Shown here: piece after piece, positions 50,701 to 59,567 of the stretch
Numbering within the stretch: the first letter of the stretch is position 1
Layout: every line of letters starts with the position of its first letter
Assembly (NCBI GenBank): GCA_030065985.1
Contig: JASJCM010000002.1
Coordinates: forward strand, 1 to 64,000
Length of the DNA stretch: 64,000 bases
Reading direction: 5' to 3'
Origin: Woeseiaceae bacterium
GTDB lineage: Bacteria > Pseudomonadota > Gammaproteobacteria > Steroidobacterales > Woeseiaceae
Program-made: the position numbers and the translations under genes
The notes under the pieces: generated by a model
The model's database searches: none
What the model was told of the DNA's origin: nothing
What the model saw: the letters and a program-made list of their open reading frames with translations, nothing else

Positions 50701-51291
50701 ATGAACGCCACTTCCGAACTGTTGCTTGCCTCAACGTCGCCGCGTCGTCGCGAAATCCTCAGCGCGTTGCGGTTGGAATTCGATGTCTGCCATGTGGACA
50801 TCGACGAGACGCCGCTGCCGGCAGAGTCCGCCGAGGCGATGGTGCTGCGGCTTGCCTCGGCGAAAGTCGAAGCCGCTGATAGAGGTCCGGCGACGCTGGT
50901 ACTTGGCGCCGATACAGCAGTGGTCATCGGTGACCAGATACTGGGCAAGCCCGTCGACGAAGCGGACTGCCTGGCGATGCTCGATATGCTTTCCGGCCGG
51001 CCACATCGCGTGGTGACCGGCGTTGCGTTGCACACACCCGCAGGGACTGAAACTGCCGTGTCCACGACCGATGTGTATTTTCGCGAAATCGGTCGCGACG
51101 AAGCGCTCGCTTACTGGCAAAGTGGGGAGCCCTGCGACAAGGCGGGCGCCTACGCCATTCAGGGCCTGGGTGGCGCATTTGTTACACGGATCGACGGAAG
51201 CTACTCCGGCGTAGTCGGACTGCCCGTTTTCGAGACCTTACAGCTGCTCAGCGCGGCAGGTCTCACAGTTCTGGCAAGCGACAAACAATGA
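50701..51291 (+). CDS. maf: Maf-family nucleotide pyrophosphatase
   Basis: House-cleaning NTP pyrophosphatase of the dTTP/UTP or m7GTP type, 196 residues. LLLASTSPRRREILSAL and LGADTAVVIGDQILGKPVDE are signatures, as is SGEPCDKAGAYAIQGLGGAFV. ATG at 50701; the stop overlaps the rng start. It joins the holA-rlmH cluster to the rng-yhdP-tldD cluster. Confidence 0.94.
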   Translation: MNATSELLLASTSPRRREILSALRLEFDVCHVDIDETPLPAESAEAMVLRLASAKVEAADRGPATLVLGADTAVVIGDQILGKPVDEADCLAMLDMLSGRPHRVVTGVALHTPAGTETAVSTTDVYFREIGRDEALAYWQSGEPCDKAGAYAIQGLGGAFVTRIDGSYSGVVGLPVFETLQLLSAAGLTVLASDKQ

Positions 51292-52766
51292 CCGACGAGT
51301 CCCTCAAAGAGGAAATCCTGATCAACGTCACGCCGAGCGAAGTGCGGGCGGCACTGCTCGAGAACGGAGTGCTGCAGGAGGTCTACGTTGAGCGGGCTGC
51401 GCGCCGCGGGTTGATCAGCAATATCTACAAAGGTCGCGTTCTGCGCGTGCTGCCAGGTATGCAGGCCGCGTTCATCGACATCGGCCTCGAAAGAACGGCA
51501 TTCCTGCATGCCTCCGACATTGCTCGCAACGGCGGCGGGGAAAATGGCGAGGACGTTCCCAATATCCGCGACCTCGTGCGTGAGGGCGAGGACATCATGG
51601 TGCAGGTCGTCAAGGACCCGCTCGGGAACAAGGGCGCAAGACTCACGACCTATATCACGCTGCCATCCCGCCACCTCGTGTTGCTGCCGCGCAGCAACAC
51701 GGTCGGCATCTCGGCGCGCATTGAAGACGAAGAGGAGCGCGAGCGCCTGCGATTGATCGTCGAGGAGATGCTCGCCGAGCGGGATCTCGCCTGTGGCGCG
51801 ATCGTCCGCACCGTCGCAGAGGGCATGGAGCGCGACGCGCTTGAATCCGACCTGCGATATTCCCTCAAATTATGGGATGTCGTTCAGGAACGGTGCAGCA
51901 AGCGTTCGGCAAAATCATTGGTACACGAGGACCTGTCACTGCCGCTGCGCGTTCTGAGGGACATGGTAACGGCGGACGTGGAACGGGTGCTCGTCGATTC
52001 GCAAAGCGATTACGAGGCAATGCTGGAATTTGGCGAAACCTACCTGCCCGATACGAGCCCGGCGATCGAGCTGTATAAGCGCCGCCGGCCGATCTTCGAC
52101 CTGCACGGCATAGAGGACGAGATTCACCGCTCGCTGGACCGCAACATACCGCTGAAGTCGGGTGGGTATCTCATCTTCGACCAGACTGAAGCTATGACGA
52201 CGATCGACGTCAATACCGGCGGCTATGTCGGGCACCGCAACCTCGAGGAGACTATCTACCGGACGAACCTCGAGGCGGCAGTAGCTATCGCACGCCAACT
52301 GCGGCTACGCAACCTCGGTGGCATCATCATCATCGACTTCATCGATATGGAAGAGGCGGACCATCGCAGCAACGTCCTGCAGGTCCTCGAGCAGGCGCTG
52401 TCACGCGATCACGCGCGCCACCAGATTACCCCGGTGTCACCGCTTGGCCTGGTTGAGATGACCCGCAAACGGAGCCGCGAGAGTCTGCAGCACGTTCTGT
52501 GCGAGGACTGTCCGTCGTGCGACGGTCGAGGTTTTGTCATGACCGCAGAGACGGTCTGCTTCGAGGTCTTTCGCGAGATCATCCGGCAGGCGCGACAGTT
52601 CGAATTCGACGAGGTTATGGTGCTCGCCAACGAGGGCGTCATCGAACTGTTGCTGGACGAACAGGCCGACAGTCTAGCGGAACTCGAAGAGCAGACAGGC
52701 AAGTCGATTCGTTTGCAGACCGAGTCCCTGTACCAGCAGGACCAGTTCGATGTGGTGCTGATGTAG
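51288..52766 (+). CDS. rng: Ribonuclease G
   Basis: Endonuclease maturing 16S rRNA 5' ends, 492 residues. The S1 domain is near 35-125 (NIYKGRVLRVLPGMQAAFIDIG). The catalytic DNase-like core has MTTIDVNTGGYVG and IIIIDFIDME with the magnesium Asp pair. CEDCPSCDGRG is the zinc-link. It lacks the long C-terminal scaffold of RNase E. ATGA overlap with maf. Confidence 0.96.
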   Translation: MTDESLKEEILINVTPSEVRAALLENGVLQEVYVERAARRGLISNIYKGRVLRVLPGMQAAFIDIGLERTAFLHASDIARNGGGENGEDVPNIRDLVREGEDIMVQVVKDPLGNKGARLTTYITLPSRHLVLLPRSNTVGISARIEDEEERERLRLIVEEMLAERDLACGAIVRTVAEGMERDALESDLRYSLKLWDVVQERCSKRSAKSLVHEDLSLPLRVLRDMVTADVERVLVDSQSDYEAMLEFGETYLPDTSPAIELYKRRRPIFDLHGIEDEIHRSLDRNIPLKSGGYLIFDQTEAMTTIDVNTGGYVGHRNLEETIYRTNLEAAVAIARQLRLRNLGGIIIIDFIDMEEADHRSNVLQVLEQALSRDHARHQITPVSPLGLVEMTRKRSRESLQHVLCEDCPSCDGRGFVMTAETVCFEVFREIIRQARQFEFDEVMVLANEGVIELLLDEQADSLAELEEQTGKSIRLQTESLYQQDQFDVVLM

Positions 52767-52778
52767 GCGACCGATGCG

Positions 52779-55700
52779 ATGAAGAGCCTCCTCCAGAAAC
52801 TGCTGAAGATCGTCGCTTACTCCGCGGCTGCGGTCGTTATTCTGCTCGCCATCGCCGTCGGGCTATTCCGCCTGTTCCTGCCGCGGCTGCCCGAGTACCA
52901 GGAGGAGATCAAGACCTGGGCAAGTGAAGCGATCGGTATGCACGTCGAGTTCTCGGGCATGGACGCGCGCTGGGGCCTCAGTGGACCGGAATTGGAATTC
53001 TACGATACTGAGCTGGTTCGCCCCGACAATAACAAGCGAGCGATCGCGGCCGAAGTAGTAAGCGTTGGTATCTCGCTGACGAACCTGATCTTCGATCGTT
53101 CGTTCGTTGTTGACCGCGTCGCGATCCAGGACACGGCGATCGAGGTCCGCCAGCTCGACGATGGTGGCTGGTGGATCCAGGGCACGGAGCCAGGCGATCT
53201 GAACCGCGCACAGGGCGATGGACCACAACGCCTGCTCGATATGGAAATCGTGGGTGAGGATATCGAGATTCGCTTCCTGCAACCCGGCGACCAGCGACCG
53301 CGGCGTTTCCAGGTACGCAGCGCTCAGGTCAGCATCGACGAGAGGCGTATCGCGTTCGATGCGGACGTGAGGCTGCCCGACGATCTTGGCCGTCAGATGG
53401 CCGTGTCGGCAACCCAGGTTCTTAGCCTGCCGCCGGAAGAGCGTGGATGGGACGTCTCACTCGAGATGGATGACGTCGATCTCGCTGGCTGGTCGGACTT
53501 GCAATGGGCGACGGAACGGGAGATCTATTCCGGCCAGGGCGATCTGGACCTGGCGCTCGTAGTTAACGGCCGCAAAGTGCGCAGCGCCGCGGCCGAAATT
53601 GATTTTGAGGACGTTGTGCTCGAAGAGGGCCAGCCATTCGACGTCGCAGGCCGTCTCGAACTCGATCTTGCCGATGATGGCTGGCTGGCGGCGGCCGAGG
53701 AATTCACCCTGACCACGACTGAGCACGAGTGGCCGGAGACCTCCATTCGTGTCGAGGCGAGCACCGATAGCGAAGGTGCGATTTCGATCCTCGACGTGCG
53801 CGCGTCCTACCTGCATCTTGCAGACGCAGCGATGGCGATGCCGTTGCTCACGCCGGAGCAGAGATCGCAACTGGATGCTTTCAGCCCAAGCGGTGTGGTT
53901 CGCGACCTCGATGCGACGTTCTCCAACCTGAATGCCGACAACCGGTATTTCGAGCTGTCTGTGGATCTCGAGGACGTTGGTTTTGCTGCGGGCGAGAAGC
54001 GTCCCGGCGTGCGTGGTTTCACGGGACGCGTTCGCGGCGACCTGAGTGGCGGGCGGATCGAGATCGACGCGGCCAACATGTCGCTCGACCTGCCGGCTGT
54101 CATGACCACGGCGATTCCTATCGAGACACTGCAGGGCATGCTGATCTGGCGCAGCAGCGGTGAGTTGACGCGACTGACGACCGACAGCGTCTATCTGCTG
54201 TCGCCGGTTATGGAAATGCGTGGCAGCGGCGAGCTGTCTCTGTATGCGGATCGGCCGGCGCCTGAAATCGACTTCAATGGGAGCTACAGCATCGGCGATG
54301 TCTCGCAGGTGTATCCGTACCTGCCGCACAAGATCATGAAGCCCAAGCTGCGCAACTGGTTCGAGACCGCGCTTGTTGCAGGCACTATCCCACGCGGAAC
54401 AGTACGCATGCGCGGGCCCGTCGACAAGAATTTCTTCAAGGGGGATGACGGCCGTTTGCTGGTCGAGGGCTCAGTGCGCGGGCTAACGATGAAGTTTCAG
54501 CCGCAGTGGCCGGCCATTGTTCGCGGCGATGTCGAAGTCGTATTGGATCACAGGCGGCTTTATTCCGTTCGCAATCGCGTGGCGACGGCCGGCAATATCG
54601 CGGTCGACTCGCACGTTGAGATCGCCAATCTGCGCGAGGGCGTTCTGACCATCAAGGCCCTGACGACCGGCACCCTCGAGACGTTCAGGCAGTACGGCCT
54701 GCAAAGCCCGCTCAACAACCTGATGGGCGGTAATCTCGAGCGGCTCACGATGGACGGCGATGCGTCGTTCCAGTTTGACCTGATGGTGCCGCTCAAGCGC
54801 GCGAAAGAAACCACGATCAACGGCGTCCTGCGCAGCAACAATGGCTCGCTCGTAATCGAGGGTTTCCCGGCGCCGCTCGAGGACCTGATTGGTGAGGTAC
54901 AGGTTACGCGCGACACGCTCACCAGCGAGAATCTCGGTGCGCGCTTTCTTGGCGAGGACATCAGCATCCGACTGGGCCCGAACGACGACCCGCGAGTGTT
55001 CACGGTAGCCAGCGCAACCGGCGTTGCAACTGCCGAGGCTGTCGTCAACGAGCTTGGTCTGCCCCTCGAAGGCATCATCGAGGGTGCGACGCCCTACGAG
55101 GCGCGCATCCTGTTCCCGCGCGGCAAGCAGGAACCAAAGCAACCACTGACCGTCGAGGTCGATTCAGACCTCGAGGGTCTTGCGTTACAACTTCCCGATC
55201 CCGTGGGCAAGGCGGCCGACGAACTACTGCCGCTGCGCGGCGATCTACGATTCGTGCCGGACGTCGATGTGCTGGAGACCACGGGCATGGCAGGGGATCA
55301 GATTGCCTGGCAGGCCGCCTTCAACAAGCCCGAGAACGATGCCTGGGACTTCGATCGTGGCGTCATCACGCTTGGCGAAGCGGCTGTCGAACCTGCTGAA
55401 ACGCGAGGTTTGCACATCCGAGGCAACACGACGACTGTGCGCCTCGAAGACTGGCTGAATCTCTCGCGAAGCGGTGCCGAGGAGATCGGCGCTGCTGATC
55501 GCATCCGCTCCATCGAACTCGTCGTCGATGACCTGTTCGCGGTCGGACAGCATCTCAAAGGGCATTACGTCAGGCTCGACCGAAGTGCGCGCGACTGGTT
55601 GGTGCAGATCGAGGGCGAGAACATCGTTGGTTCGGTATTCGTGCCGTATGATTTCGATGCCGATCGAGCGATGGTCATCGAGGCACAGCGTATGCGCTTG

Positions 55701-56618
55701 CCCGGTGACGAGGTATCGCCAGAGAGCGTATCCACGCTTGACCCGCGCAGCCTGCCGCCGATCACACTGGTTGCTGAAGAGTTTGCGCTCGGCGATCGCA
55801 ACCTTGGGAGCGTGGAGGCTGTACTCAATCGCACGGAGTTCGGCCTGGAGAGCGAGACGCTGATTGCGAAAGACGAAACCTTCGAAATTGTCGGCGACGG
55901 TCGCTGGGTGGCCGACGAGAATGAGGAACTCGGCAGTCGTACCTACCTGACGGCCACGCTGACGAGTCTCGACGTGCGCACGACGCTGTCCCGTCTCGAC
56001 TTTGCCCAGGGCATCAGTGGCAAGTCGATGGGATTGTTGTTTGACCTGAGCTGGGGAGGCGGCCCCCGCGCGAACTTCCTTGATGTGCTTGACGGCGAGG
56101 TACAGCTGCGACTCGAGAACGGCTCGCTCGAGGAAGTCGAACCCGGAGCCGGGCGCGTGCTCGGTCTGGTCAGTTTCGTTGCCCTGCCGCGACGCTTGTC
56201 GCTCGATTTCCGAGATGTGTTCAGCAAGGGTTTCCGCTACGACACCATCGCCGGTACGTTCAATGTCGAGGACGGCATTGCGAAGACTTGCGACATGTTC
56301 ATGGAGGGAACCGCGGCCGACATCGGTATCGTCGGCCAGGTGAATATGGCAACCGCCGAATACGAACAGGGCGCAGTCATCAGTGCCAAGGTCGGCAATA
56401 CATTGCCGATTGTCGGTGCCGTTGTCGGCGGACCGCCGGGCGCTGCGGCCATGCTTATTTTCTCGCAGATCTTCAAGAAACCGCTGCAGGAAGTTGGCCA
56501 GGTCTTCTATGGCATCAGTGGTCCCTGGGAAGAGCCCGTGATCGAATCGGTAGGCTCCGACGGCTTCGTTCGCTACGGCGAACTTGCAGGATGCCTGCCA
56601 GTCGAAGAGCAACAGTGA
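52779..56618 (+). CDS. yhdP: YhdP family AsmA-like intermembrane protein
   Basis: 1279 residues, the usual size of YhdP. One N-terminal inner-membrane helix (YSAAAVVILLAIAVGLFRLFL), then a very long periplasmic beta-strand-rich rod typical of bridge-like lipid transporters moving phospholipids to the outer membrane. WGLSGPELEFYDTELV, YLPHKIMKPKLRNWFETALVAG, and the C-terminal GAVVGGPPGAAAMLIFSQIF match the family. Directly follows rng as in E. coli. Confidence 0.94.
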   Translation: MKSLLQKLLKIVAYSAAAVVILLAIAVGLFRLFLPRLPEYQEEIKTWASEAIGMHVEFSGMDARWGLSGPELEFYDTELVRPDNNKRAIAAEVVSVGISLTNLIFDRSFVVDRVAIQDTAIEVRQLDDGGWWIQGTEPGDLNRAQGDGPQRLLDMEIVGEDIEIRFLQPGDQRPRRFQVRSAQVSIDERRIAFDADVRLPDDLGRQMAVSATQVLSLPPEERGWDVSLEMDDVDLAGWSDLQWATEREIYSGQGDLDLALVVNGRKVRSAAAEIDFEDVVLEEGQPFDVAGRLELDLADDGWLAAAEEFTLTTTEHEWPETSIRVEASTDSEGAISILDVRASYLHLADAAMAMPLLTPEQRSQLDAFSPSGVVRDLDATFSNLNADNRYFELSVDLEDVGFAAGEKRPGVRGFTGRVRGDLSGGRIEIDAANMSLDLPAVMTTAIPIETLQGMLIWRSSGELTRLTTDSVYLLSPVMEMRGSGELSLYADRPAPEIDFNGSYSIGDVSQVYPYLPHKIMKPKLRNWFETALVAGTIPRGTVRMRGPVDKNFFKGDDGRLLVEGSVRGLTMKFQPQWPAIVRGDVEVVLDHRRLYSVRNRVATAGNIAVDSHVEIANLREGVLTIKALTTGTLETFRQYGLQSPLNNLMGGNLERLTMDGDASFQFDLMVPLKRAKETTINGVLRSNNGSLVIEGFPAPLEDLIGEVQVTRDTLTSENLGARFLGEDISIRLGPNDDPRVFTVASATGVATAEAVVNELGLPLEGIIEGATPYEARILFPRGKQEPKQPLTVEVDSDLEGLALQLPDPVGKAADELLPLRGDLRFVPDVDVLETTGMAGDQIAWQAAFNKPENDAWDFDRGVITLGEAAVEPAETRGLHIRGNTTTVRLEDWLNLSRSGAEEIGAADRIRSIELVVDDLFAVGQHLKGHYVRLDRSARDWLVQIEGENIVGSVFVPYDFDADRAMVIEAQRMRLPGDEVSPESVSTLDPRSLPPITLVAEEFALGDRNLGSVEAVLNRTEFGLESETLIAKDETFEIVGDGRWVADENEELGSRTYLTATLTSLDVRTTLSRLDFAQGISGKSMGLLFDLSWGGGPRANFLDVLDGEVQLRLENGSLEEVEPGAGRVLGLVSFVALPRRLSLDFRDVFSKGFRYDTIAGTFNVEDGIAKTCDMFMEGTAADIGIVGQVNMATAEYEQGAVISAKVGNTLPIVGAVVGGPPGAAAMLIFSQIFKKPLQEVGQVFYGISGPWEEPVIESVGSDGFVRYGELAGCLPVEEQQ

Positions 56619-56619
56619 T

Positions 56620-57435
56620 ATGCGTGTAGCTGCGATACAGATGAACAGCGGACCGGAGGTGCCGGCCAATCTCGAGCTCGCCGGCAAGCTGCTCGGCGAG
56701 GCGGCAGCCGATGGCTGCACGCTCGCCGTGCTCCCGGAGAACTTCGCCCTGATGCCCGAACGGGGCAAGGACAAGGCGACAGTGGCTGAGGAAGAGGGCG
56801 ATGGGCCAATTCAGGACTTCCTGTCGCGCACGGCGGCGCAGCATGGTCTGTGGATCATTGCAGGAAGTATGCCGTTAGTCTCACCCGAGATCGCCAACGG
56901 ACGTGTTTATGGTGCGTGCCCGGTCTACGATGCGGGCGGCGTGCAGCAGGCCGTGTACCGGAAGATTCACCTGTTCGATGTGGACCTCGTTGAGAAGCAG
57001 GAGTCTTACCGCGAATCGGATTCAATGTACCCGGGCGAGGACGTCGTCGCCGTTGATACGCCAATAGGTCGGGTCGGACTAACGATCTGCTACGACTTGA
57101 GGTTCCCCGAGATGTTTCGGCGGCTCGTCGACGATGGGGCGACTGTCTTCACAGTACCTGCTGCATTTACCGTGACCACCGGAGCCGCGCACTGGCACAC
57201 GTTGCAGCGTGCCCGCGCCATCGAAAATCTGGCATATGTGATCGCGCCGGGGCAATATGGCCTGCATCCCGATAATCGTTCGACGTACGGGCATTCGCTG
57301 ATCTGTGACCCATGGGGTCGGGTCCTTGCCGAGTCGGCAGAGGGTGACTGCGTGGTTGCTGCAGACATCGATCCGGAGCTGCCGGCGCGCCTGCGCAGTG
57401 AATTTCCCGCACTGTCCAATCGTCGACTGAAATAA
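56620..57435 (+). CDS. Carbon-nitrogen hydrolase (nitrilase superfamily, Nit type)
   Basis: 271 residues with the full Glu40-Lys115-Cys157 triad ([25 protein letters not shown]). The [12 protein letters not shown] and [21 protein letters not shown] runs place it in the Nit/omega-amidase branch, whose best-known member deaminates damaged glutathione. Starts 1 base after yhdP; this yhdP-nit-tldD order is common in Pseudomonas relatives. Confidence 0.92.
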   Translation: MRVAAIQMNSGPEVPANLELAGKLLGEAAADGCTLAVLPENFALMPERGKDKATVAEEEGDGPIQDFLSRTAAQHGLWIIAGSMPLVSPEIANGRVYGACPVYDAGGVQQAVYRKIHLFDVDLVEKQESYRESDSMYPGEDVVAVDTPIGRVGLTICYDLRFPEMFRRLVDDGATVFTVPAAFTVTTGAAHWHTLQRARAIENLAYVIAPGQYGLHPDNRSTYGHSLICDPWGRVLAESAEGDCVVAADIDPELPARLRSEFPALSNRRLK

Positions 57436-57457
57436 AAGACCACCGAAAGAAACGCCA

Positions 57458-58909
57458 TTGAGTAACACAACCAACACTTCCCTCGACGCGGTCATGCACC
57501 GCGTACTCGAGCCAGCCGGGCTCTCGGAGCTGCAGCTCTCCAGAACGCTGGGCTCAGTCATGTCAGGCGGCGTCGATTACGCCGATCTGTATTTCCAGGT
57601 CAGCCGCCAGGAAAGCTGGACCCTCGAGGACGGCATCATTCGCGAAGGCAGCTTCAGCCTCGACCAGGGCGTTGGTGTGCGTGCAAACAGCGGCGAGAAG
57701 ACCGGCTTCGCGTATTCGGACGAATTCGTGTTGCCAGCCCTGCAATCCGCGGCCAGCGCGGCGCGGGCAATCGTCCGCCAGGGGCAGGAGAACACCGTCC
57801 AGGCCTGGCAGCGCGATCAGGCTGCTGCGTTGTATTCGTCGTCGGACCCGACGACGAGCATCAGCGATGAACAGAAGACGCGTCTGCTGCTCGAGCTCGA
57901 CGCCGCGACGCGTGCGCTCGACAAGCGCGTCGAGCAGGTCATCATCAGCCTGGCCAGTAGCCAGGACCTCGTGCTCGTTGCGGCATCGGACGGTACGATG
58001 GCGGCCGACGTCAGGCCGCTCGTGCGTCTCAACGTTAGCGTCATCATGGAGCAGGACGGCCAGCGGGAGCAGGGTTATGCCGGTGGCGGCGCACGCGCCG
58101 ATCTCAACTACTTTATCGATGGCGATCTGCCCATGGGCTTTGCGCGCGAGGCCGTACGTCAGGCCGCGGTGCAGTTTGAGGCGCAACCGGCACCTGCGGG
58201 CACGATGCCTGTAGTACTTGGTAACGGCTGGCCCGGCATCCTGTTGCACGAAGCGGTTGGCCACGGACTTGAGGGTGACTTCAATCGCAAGGGGGTTTCC
58301 GCGTTCAGTGGCAAAGTCGGCCAGAAGGTCGCTTCCGAGCACTGCACGATTGTCGACGATGGGACGATCGAGAATCGCCGTGGTTCCCTGACCGTCGACG
58401 ACGAAGGTACCGGCACCCAGAACACGTTGCTCGTCGAGAACGGCATTCTGCGCGGCTACATGCAGGACAAGCTCAACGCGCGCTTAATGGGCGTAACGCC
58501 GACTGGCAATGGCCGCCGAGAGTCGTTTGCACACGTACCGATGCCGCGAATGACCAACACCTGCATGCTGGCAGGAATCCACGAGCCCGAAGAGATCATT
58601 GCCTCAGTCGATAAGGGTATTTATGCACCCAACTTCGGCGGTGGGCAGGTGGACATTACCTCGGGGAAATTCGTGTTCTCTGCCAGTGAGGCCTACCTGA
58701 TCGAAAACGGTAAGCTGGGCGCGCCGGTCAAGGGCGCCATGCTGATCGGTGACGGTCCCGAAGCGCTGCACAAGATCTCGATGGTCGGCAACGACCTCGA
58801 ACTCGATACCGGCGTAGGGACCTGCGGCAAGGAGGGCCAGTCGGTCCCGGTCGGGGTTGGTCAGCCGACGCTCAAGATCGATGAATTGACGGTCGGCGGC
58901 ACCGCCTGA
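57458..58909 (+). CDS. tldD: Metalloprotease TldD
   Basis: Catalytic half of the TldD/TldE (PmbA) protease that processes peptides such as microcin precursors and CcdA, 483 residues. The zinc site is [16 protein letters not shown] with His264, Glu265 and His269, and the later [18 protein letters not shown] gives the Cys/Gly-rich C-terminal ligand region. TTG start. Its partner pmbA is at the right end of this window, about 4 kb away. Confidence 0.96.
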   Translation: MSNTTNTSLDAVMHRVLEPAGLSELQLSRTLGSVMSGGVDYADLYFQVSRQESWTLEDGIIREGSFSLDQGVGVRANSGEKTGFAYSDEFVLPALQSAASAARAIVRQGQENTVQAWQRDQAAALYSSSDPTTSISDEQKTRLLLELDAATRALDKRVEQVIISLASSQDLVLVAASDGTMAADVRPLVRLNVSVIMEQDGQREQGYAGGGARADLNYFIDGDLPMGFAREAVRQAAVQFEAQPAPAGTMPVVLGNGWPGILLHEAVGHGLEGDFNRKGVSAFSGKVGQKVASEHCTIVDDGTIENRRGSLTVDDEGTGTQNTLLVENGILRGYMQDKLNARLMGVTPTGNGRRESFAHVPMPRMTNTCMLAGIHEPEEIIASVDKGIYAPNFGGGQVDITSGKFVFSASEAYLIENGKLGAPVKGAMLIGDGPEALHKISMVGNDLELDTGVGTCGKEGQSVPVGVGQPTLKIDELTVGGTA

Positions 58910-58936
58910 TTTCACATAAGTCGTAAAATTTCGAGT

Positions 58937-58992
58937 TCACACGCCACAGTGTGAGGTGCCTCACTTCATTCAACATATGGCTGCAGTAAAGT
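58937..58992 (+). promoter_or_regulatory. CRP-like site and candidate promoter of the 55-residue gene
   Basis: TGTGA-N6-TCACT at 58950-58965 matches the CRP core at nine of ten bases. TAAAGT (58987-58992) is a -10-like element. The centre-to--10 distance is 29.5 bases, identical to the site at 2418. An overlapping dyad TCACAC-N6-GTGTGA (58937-58954) adds a third half-site. Confidence 0.5.
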
Positions 58993-59018
58993 CTCTGCAT
59001 CTCACGGAGGGATTGACA

Positions 59019-59186
59019 ATGGCATTCGAAAGTACAATTACAGAAAAGGACATGGACGCGAACTCGCAGCAATTTGTGCAGAGTTTCCGAGACGATGCCG
59101 GTGACCAGGAACCCGATTTGGCCGTTGACGGCCTGTCGCCGTCGATTCTCTCGCGCATTCTGGGCATCTTCGGCGTCGGCCACTAG
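59019..59186 (+). CDS. 55-residue small protein
   Basis: Small unrecognised protein with GGAGGG about 8 bases before the ATG. The N-terminal part is acidic and polar (STITEKDMDANSQQFVQSFR); the C-terminus (LSPSILSRILGIFGVGH) is hydrophobic and amphipathic, suggesting membrane contact or a partner-binding helix. It is a stand-alone unit: CRP-like promoter upstream, two hairpins downstream, the second an intrinsic terminator. The frame extends upstream to 58956 but lacks a ribosome binding site there. Confidence 0.65.
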   Translation: MAFESTITEKDMDANSQQFVQSFRDDAGDQEPDLAVDGLSPSILSRILGIFGVGH

Positions 59187-59194
59187 CCTCAGCG

Positions 59195-59257
59195 GCGGGC
59201 CGAGAGCCCGCAAAGTCAGGGACTTGCACGTATAGACCCGGCCTTTGGCCGGGTTTC
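59195..59257 (+). terminator. Double hairpin with Rho-independent terminator
   Basis: First hairpin GCGGGC-CGAGA-GCCCGC (59195-59211) without a T-run. The second, ACCCGGCC-TTT-GGCCGGGT (59236-59254), is followed by TTCTT and is the functional terminator. The first may protect the 3' end or be a regulatory stem. Confidence 0.82.
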
Positions 59258-59332
59258 TTGCGTTTCGAGGTTTTGACAAGTGCCCCGCGCTATGGAGAAT
59301 GAATCGGCCACGGAGCAAAAAACGATAACGAT

Positions 59333-59551
59333 ATGTGGGTCTCGAAGCCGATTTACGAAAGTCTGCCGTACTTCTACCTGCTGGCCGGAGCGATCTCGCT
59401 GGGTGCGTCGATGTACCTGGACCACGGTTACTGGCCCACCGCCTGCTTCATTCTGGGGTTGATTTGCCTGGTCGCCGGACTCGTGGTGCTTCTCAAGCGT
59501 CGCGATTATCGGGAGACTGACCGGCGCGTCGGCCAGCGACAAGACTACTAG
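59333..59551 (+). CDS. Small two-helix membrane protein
   Basis: 72 residues: a short polar start (MWVSKPIYESLPYF), two membrane helices (about 12-30 and 36-54) and a charged tail with KRRDYRETDRR. Unrecognised. It has no clear ribosome binding site but is bounded by a terminator on the left and the convergent ATPase gene on the right. A weak hairpin CGGCCT/AGGCCG (59557-59575) follows its stop. Confidence 0.68.
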   Translation: MWVSKPIYESLPYFYLLAGAISLGASMYLDHGYWPTACFILGLICLVAGLVVLLKRRDYRETDRRVGQRQDY

Positions 59552-59567
59552 AGCAGCGGCCTAACTT

